DNA of 40,947 bases from assembly GCA_025057395.1 (NCBI GenBank), contig JANWXU010000017.1, forward strand, positions 5,725-46,671, read 5' to 3'. Below the pieces are notes generated by a model that was given only the letters and a program-made list of their open reading frames with translations, was not told the origin of the DNA and made no database searches. The first letter of the stretch is position 1. Every line of letters starts with the position of its first letter. The stretch is from Bacteroidia bacterium. GTDB lineage: Bacteria > Bacteroidota > Bacteroidia > J057 > JANWXU01. Positions 37,524 through 40,947 of this stretch are shown here, piece by piece. The position numbers and the translations under genes are program-made.

Positions 37524-37667
37524 CTGTGTTTAAGTACGTAGAGTGCAATCTGCGCCCTGCATCCGCCAAAATGCAAAGTTATTAATTTTTAATGTACCAT
37601 GGAAAAAAGTAGTAAAAGGAGTAAAGGTAGCGTTTGAAAAAATTGAAATAAAGCAAATTCGCATTTG

Positions 37668-38267
37668 ATGATGATTATGAGTACAAGCCAGCCTACAGAA
37701 ACAGAAAAAAAAGAAGGCCCTTTGGCATTTAGCTATGAATGCTATAAGGATATGCTGGACAATAATATTATATTTGCCTATCGAGGTATAGTTACCTCTG
37801 ATTTAGTAACCAATGTGCTTGAAATAATGGAAGAAAGATTAGAGGAGGAGGGACAAAGCAAAAAAATTTCAAAAAAAGTATTTAACGTAATGGTTGAATG
37901 CCTCACAAACGTGTATGTAGATGAAGATAAGCTATTCAAGGAAGGATATGATCCCTCAGCATTGTTGTTGGTTGCTAAGGGCTCTAATTCTTATAAGGTA
38001 ACTACAGGGAACTATATTCCTACCAAAGGCGTAAATAGTCTGAAGCTGATGATAGATCGAATCAATAGCATGGATAAAGAAGAACTCAAAACATATTACC
38101 AGGAAATACTTTGCATGGAAGAGCCAGATATGAACGGACTTACTAACTTAGCTATTATCGATCTGGCTAGAAAATCAAAAAATAAACTAACATATACCTT
38201 CAAGTATGAAAACAATAAATATACTTTTTTTACTTTAGAGTCGCAGATTTCAAAATCGGGAGTGTAA
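37668..38267 (+). CDS. SiaB-family protein kinase, first copy, altered nucleotide site
   Basis: A 199-residue cytoplasmic protein of the SiaB (DUF6272) family. In Pseudomonas aeruginosa SiaB phosphorylates SiaC. An N-terminal tail rich in Ser, Thr and Lys (1-18) is followed by the family core: NNIIFAYRG (32-40), KKVFNVMVECLTNVY (69-83, with Glu77 and Asn81 of the N-box) and the C-terminal strands ending in YTFFTLES. Unlike the second copy, the residues after the N-box read VDED instead of HHLD, and the glycine-rich loop reads NGLTNLAIIDLARKS (156-170), having lost the G..GLG spacing. Nucleotide binding may therefore be weak or absent. ATG 37668 was chosen; ATG 37677 and TTG 37665 are also possible. 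It is the first gene of the operon, with the SiaC partner 62 bp downstream. Confidence 0.85.
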   Translation: MMIMSTSQPTETEKKEGPLAFSYECYKDMLDNNIIFAYRGIVTSDLVTNVLEIMEERLEEEGQSKKISKKVFNVMVECLTNVYVDEDKLFKEGYDPSALLLVAKGSNSYKVTTGNYIPTKGVNSLKLMIDRINSMDKEELKTYYQEILCMEEPDMNGLTNLAIIDLARKSKNKLTYTFKYENNKYTFFTLESQISKSGV

Positions 38268-38329
38268 ATGGTATTTTCGTTTACTCATAATACATCTAAA
38301 ATAAATCTAAATTTAAATTACAAAGCAAT

Positions 38330-38716
38330 ATGCTCGAAGCATTAAAAATTGAACCAACTCATAAAACACCTAAAGTATATTTGGACCCTAAAGAAAATCA
38401 TTTCGAAGTAAGTGGGCGCTCTATTCCAGAAGATTCGGTAGGATTTTATAAAAGAATCCTCGACTGGATAGATGAATACGCCAACCAACCCAATCCTGAA
38501 ACGGAATTTAAATTCGAGCTAGAATACTTTAATACTAGCTCTTCTAAAAATATTTTAGAGCTTCTAAAAAAATTAGAAAAAATACATCTTGAAGGGAAAG
38601 GAAAAATTCACATTACCTGGTACTACGATGAAGATGATGAAGATATGGAAGAAACGGGGGAAGATTATAAAGCTTTATTAAATGTCCCCCTAGACTTAAT
38701 TATGAAAGTGTACTAG
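38330..38716 (+). CDS. SiaC-family regulatory phosphoprotein, first copy
   Basis: A 128-residue protein of the SiaC (DUF1987) family, small cytoplasmic proteins that are phosphorylated by SiaB and, when unphosphorylated, bind and activate the cyclase SiaD in Pseudomonas aeruginosa. Conserved parts are IEPT.KTPKV (7-16), GRSIPEDSVGFY (29-40), LDWIDEYA, LEYFNTSSSK (64-73) and an acidic stretch DEDDEDMEETGEDYKALL near the C-terminus. Thr69 in FNTSSSK is the likely phosphosite, by position equal to Thr68 of the Pseudomonas protein (from memory, not aligned). It is followed after 74 bp by the second SiaB. It differs from copy 2 mainly in surface positions and a slightly longer end. Confidence 0.9.
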   Translation: MLEALKIEPTHKTPKVYLDPKENHFEVSGRSIPEDSVGFYKRILDWIDEYANQPNPETEFKFELEYFNTSSSKNILELLKKLEKIHLEGKGKIHITWYYDEDDEDMEETGEDYKALLNVPLDLIMKVY

Positions 38717-38790
38717 ACATAAGTATAATTAACTGACCCTACTTATTTCTGTTTGTTAACCTAACTAATTAAATAATTCTGGCGGTGAGC

Positions 38791-39339
38791 ATGACGTATA
38801 GCTATTACAAAAACATGCAGGTAAACAATATTATATTTGTTTACCAGGGTGAGGTAACCGCAGAGTTAGTATCGTCCATTCTTCACATGATGGAAAATAA
38901 ACTAGATGGCGATGGTGAAGATAAAAAAATTAAGAAAAAAGTTTTTAATGTAATGGTAGAGTGTTTACAAAATGTTTATCACCATCTAGATACCTTAGAG
39001 GTAAGCGTGGACGATACAGAAGTAAATGATCGAACTGCACTCCTTATGATTGGTAAGGAGGAGAAAGACTACTACGTTATCACGGGTAATCATGTTCTTA
39101 ATGAACGAGTAGCTGCTTTACGTAGCCGTCTTGAAAAAGTGAATAGTTGTGATAAAAATGAACTAAAGAACCTGTACCAATCGATATTAAATGACGGGGA
39201 ATTATCAGAAAAAGGAACCGCAGGACTAGGCATGATTGATATAGCCCGAAAATCAGGGCAAAAACTAGGTTATGATTTTCACCCTGTATCAGATAAGTAT
39301 TCTTTTTTTAGTTTAGAAGCAAAAATTGCGCGTTATTAA
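38791..39339 (+). CDS. SiaB-family protein kinase, second copy
   Basis: A 182-residue SiaB (DUF6272) family protein with the elements expected of an active kinase of this GHKL-like fold. It has NNIIFVYQGEVT (12-23), VFNVMVECLQNVYHHLD (51-67, with Glu57, Asn61 and His64-His65), and KGTAGLGMIDIARKSG (141-156), the glycine-rich nucleotide loop. It ends with YSFFSLEAKI. By family it phosphorylates SiaC. ATG 38791 was chosen because it starts at the conserved YSYYK; GTG 38785 would add two residues. It shares KKVFNVMVECL and the overall layout with copy 1, so the two arose by duplication. The second SiaC follows after 45 bp. Confidence 0.9.
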   Translation: MTYSYYKNMQVNNIIFVYQGEVTAELVSSILHMMENKLDGDGEDKKIKKKVFNVMVECLQNVYHHLDTLEVSVDDTEVNDRTALLMIGKEEKDYYVITGNHVLNERVAALRSRLEKVNSCDKNELKNLYQSILNDGELSEKGTAGLGMIDIARKSGQKLGYDFHPVSDKYSFFSLEAKIARY

Positions 39340-39373
39340 TCCGTGATCCTTTTTTTATAATTATCAATAAATT

Positions 39374-39378
39374 GGAGG
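39374..39378 (+). promoter_or_regulatory. Strong Shine-Dalgarno sequence for the second SiaC
   Basis: GGAGG lies six bases before ATG 39385. This is unusual for Bacteroidota, and the other genes of the operon lack a comparable site. It may raise translation of this SiaC relative to its neighbours. Confidence 0.6.
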
Positions 39379-39384
39379 AAAAAA

Positions 39385-39759
39385 ATGAGATCACTAATTA
39401 TTGAACCAACGGCCAAGACCCCAAAAGTAATAATGAACTCTGATATTAATGTTTTTGAAATAGTGGGTAGGTCTATACCAGAAGATTCCGTTGGATTTTA
39501 CCGAAAGGTTCTGGATTGGGTAGATGAATATGCTAAAAATCCCAACGCGCACACCAACTTTAAATTTCAATTGGAGTATTTTAACACTAGCTCTTCGAAA
39601 TGCCTATTAGATTTATTTCGAAAGCTAGAGAAAATGTATAAAAATGGCCATGATGTAGTTATAACCTGGCATTATGATGCAGATGATGAAGACATGGAAG
39701 AAACAGGGGAAGATTACAAAGCACTTTTAGAGGTGCCATTCGAATTAGTATCAATATAA
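39385..39759 (+). CDS. SiaC-family regulatory phosphoprotein, second copy
   Basis: A 124-residue SiaC (DUF1987) family protein, clearly a paralogue of the copy at 38330-38716. The two share GRSIPEDSVGFY, LEYFNTSSSK and the acidic DDEDMEETGEDYKALL without change. Thr68 in FNTSSSK (62-72) is the likely phosphoacceptor for a SiaB kinase. Positions that differ, such as TKFNFQ versus EFKFE near 57-62 and the C-terminus, may set partner choice. It lies behind the intact SiaB copy and 23 bp before the membrane-anchored coiled-coil gene. Role inferred from the Pseudomonas system: a phosphorylation-controlled binding protein. No target cyclase is encoded in the window. Confidence 0.9.
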   Translation: MRSLIIEPTAKTPKVIMNSDINVFEIVGRSIPEDSVGFYRKVLDWVDEYAKNPNAHTNFKFQLEYFNTSSSKCLLDLFRKLEKMYKNGHDVVITWHYDADDEDMEETGEDYKALLEVPFELVSI

Positions 39760-39782
39760 TTAATTATTAAACATAATATGAT

Positions 39783-40247
39783 ATGTCAAGGAGGGAGTCA
39801 GAAGCATTTCCTCATGAAACGGAAGTGCTTAGAGTAGCAAGAGAAACCGCCCAGAATCCTAACTTAACAATGGATGAAATACAGAAAGCGTTTAATACCC
39901 TATGTGATGAATATGAAAAGCTTTTAGAAGAAACCCGTTTTTTAACCAAAACGGCAGATAAGCTCGAGATGAAGCTTAACGCAGCTAACGAAAAGCTGAA
40001 AGCGGAAAAAAATTATTTCGCCACAGAGGCTGAAATAAATCGAGTAGAAAAAGAAAAAGCTCTACACAAGAATAAGCAACTATTTCAAGAAAAAACTGAA
40101 GCGGTTACAAGTGTAAATAAATTACAAACTACGCTCAGTATAATAATAGTTGTTCTACTGGTTTTGCTAATTACGCTAGGGTATTATGCATTTCACCCAC
40201 AAAAAATGATTCAAATTATGCAGCAGTTAGGTATCAGGGAGAATTAG
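39783..40247 (+). CDS. Membrane-anchored coiled-coil protein of the Sia operon
   Basis: A 154-residue protein of unknown function. Residues 27-36 (NLTMDEIQKA) precede a long helix with YEKLLEETRFLTKTADKLEMKLN (44-66 region), a pattern resembling helical stalks that sit before cyclase domains in other signalling proteins. The heptad-rich charged coiled coil continues to about 110. One transmembrane segment (about 117-137, SIIIVVLLVLLITLGYY) lies close to the C-terminus and leaves a 17-residue tail, so most of the protein should be cytoplasmic with a C-terminal anchor. There is no signal peptide and no GGDEF or other catalytic domain. It is the last gene of the operon, 23 bp behind the second SiaC. 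Inferred: a membrane docking site for SiaC or SiaB. It is also possible that it is a scaffold unrelated to cyclases. Confidence 0.75.
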   Translation: MSRRESEAFPHETEVLRVARETAQNPNLTMDEIQKAFNTLCDEYEKLLEETRFLTKTADKLEMKLNAANEKLKAEKNYFATEAEINRVEKEKALHKNKQLFQEKTEAVTSVNKLQTTLSIIIVVLLVLLITLGYYAFHPQKMIQIMQQLGIREN

Positions 40248-40275
40248 AATGAACTGCTCCTTTTTCTAATTCTCC
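40238..40275 (+). terminator. Hairpin at the end of the Sia operon, overlapping the stop codon
   Basis: Perfect 12-bp arms GGAGAATTAGAA (40238-40249) and TTCTAATTCTCC (40264-40275) enclose a 14-base loop. The left arm contains the TAG stop codon of the coiled-coil gene. The following bases are T- and C-rich (TCTTCTGTTTC) but not a clean T run, so termination strength is uncertain. The minus strand beyond the hairpin is not T-rich, so it probably serves only the plus strand. Confidence 0.55.
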
Positions 40276-40333
40276 TCTTCTGTTTCACCATTAACTATTT
40301 TTCTAATGCCAATATTTTAAGTCCTCAATGGAA

Positions 40334-40947
40334 TTATTGTTTTAGCTTATTCAGTAGGCAATTGTACTGAACTTGTGACTGAATGCACATATCCATTTTA
40401 AGGATAGGATGCTCAAATGTAAGACGGTAACAACACAATAATATTGACAAGTCAGGTAAGAAATTTGTTTTTCCGTATTTAACATCACCACAAATAGGGC
40501 ATCCTATGCTTGCTAATTGAACCCTAATCTGATGTTGCCTTCCAGTATGGGGAATTATCTTTAAAAGAGCACGCTTTCCTATTAGTTTCCACACCTCATA
40601 ATCTAAGATAGCTTCTTGGCTATGTGGAATTTCTTTTAGGTAAGCACGCATAATATTTCTTCCGGGTATTTTCTTTAAGTAATGTATTAAACGTCCGGAA
40701 GGGCTAGGGGGTATCCTCTCCGTTACAGCGATATATTCTTTTTTGATTTTTCCTTCCTGAAATTGTTTGCTTAATCGAGCAGCTGCTTTTGACGTTTTTG
40801 CTAACATAATTACTCCACTAACAGGTCTATCAATTCTATGTAATAAAGCTAAATAAACGTTTCCTCGCTTTTCATATCGAACTTTAAGGTAATTTTTCGC
40901 CCATCCTATAACACTCAAGTCTTGAGTTATATCGTCTTGGCTTGGCA
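40334..40947 (-). CDS. RluA-family RNA pseudouridine synthase (5' end outside window)
   Basis: This is the C-terminal 203 or so residues of a cytoplasmic pseudouridine synthase, which converts specific uridines of rRNA or tRNA to pseudouridine. The catalytic motif LLHRIDRPVSGVIMLAKT carries the essential Asp (HRIDRPVSG). The later signature HTGRQHQIRVQLASIGCPICGD and KYG are intact, so the enzyme core is complete. The frame stays open to the right edge (encoding PSQDDITQDLSV), which looks like the segment just after the usual N-terminal KPAG motif. The true start is therefore beyond the window and the in-frame TTG at 40918 is not the start. The substrate uridine cannot be assigned. It is convergent with the Sia operon and probably unrelated to it. 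Confidence 0.92.
   Translation of the reverse strand, partial: PSQDDITQDLSVIGWAKNYLKVRYEKRGNVYLALLHRIDRPVSGVIMLAKTSKAAARLSKQFQEGKIKKEYIAVTERIPPSPSGRLIHYLKKIPGRNIMRAYLKEIPHSQEAILDYEVWKLIGKRALLKIIPHTGRQHQIRVQLASIGCPICGDVKYGKTNFLPDLSILLCCYRLTFEHPILKMDMCIQSQVQYNCLLNKLKQ

Noticed and set aside
37530-37600. Possible structured RNA or riboswitch in the leader of the Sia operon
   Set aside because: Only short, imperfect complementary segments around TGCAT/ATGCA are visible and no known riboswitch core was recognised.
40334-40918. A complete pseudouridine synthase starting at TTG 40918
   Set aside because: The frame continues to the window edge with residues that fit the family upstream of this point, so the gene is truncated by the window and TTG is not the start.

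Overview
The window looks like chromosomal DNA of a gliding or surface-associated Bacteroidota, most likely Cytophagales. The main reasons are a C-terminal type IX secretion (T9SS) sorting domain on a giant secreted protein, SprB-type and CHU_C-associated Ig-like repeats, a TAnnTTTG promoter with an upstream TTG, generally weak Shine-Dalgarno sequences and AT-rich intergenic DNA. No tRNA, rRNA, CRISPR array, insertion sequence or phage gene was seen.

Region 1 (1-12462, minus strand) is the first 4154 codons of a giant secreted repeat protein whose 3' end lies beyond the left edge. A signal peptide is followed by about 23 Ig-like repeats of about 81 residues, then an abrupt change to at least 25 repeats of about 89 residues of the CHU_C-associated Ig type. 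Region 2 (12757-35643, minus strand) is a complete giant gene of about 7630 codons. In order it encodes a signal peptide, an N-terminal beta domain, a seven-unit SBBP propeller, 56 Ig-like repeats of about 75 residues, a SprB-like repeat, 17 fibronectin type III (FnIII) domains, a second seven-unit propeller, one FnIII, two Ig/PKD-like units, a second SprB-like repeat, two FnIII and a T9SS sorting domain. A hairpin terminator follows it. Together the two genes fill about 35 of 41 kb.

Region 3 (35967-37433, plus strand) is divergent from the giant gene and holds a closely spaced cheR-cheB pair. The CheB is only the methylesterase domain and has no receiver domain; no cheA or chemoreceptor gene is present. 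Region 4 (37493-40275, plus strand) looks like one operon with its own promoter and a terminator-like hairpin. It encodes a SiaB-family kinase, a SiaC-family phosphoprotein, a second SiaB, a second SiaC and a small membrane-anchored coiled-coil protein. SiaB/SiaC are a kinase/substrate pair that controls a diguanylate cyclase (SiaD) in Pseudomonas aeruginosa. Here the pair is duplicated in tandem, the first SiaB has lost the glycine-rich loop and the His-His motif of the second, and no SiaD is visible. The coiled-coil protein resembles the stalk that precedes some cyclase domains and could be the SiaC target. Region 5 (40334-40947, minus strand, convergent) is an RluA-family pseudouridine synthase cut by the right edge.

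The most promising candidate for an undescribed system is the B-C-B-C plus membrane-stalk operon. The giant two-propeller adhesin is architecturally striking but belongs to a known type of protein.
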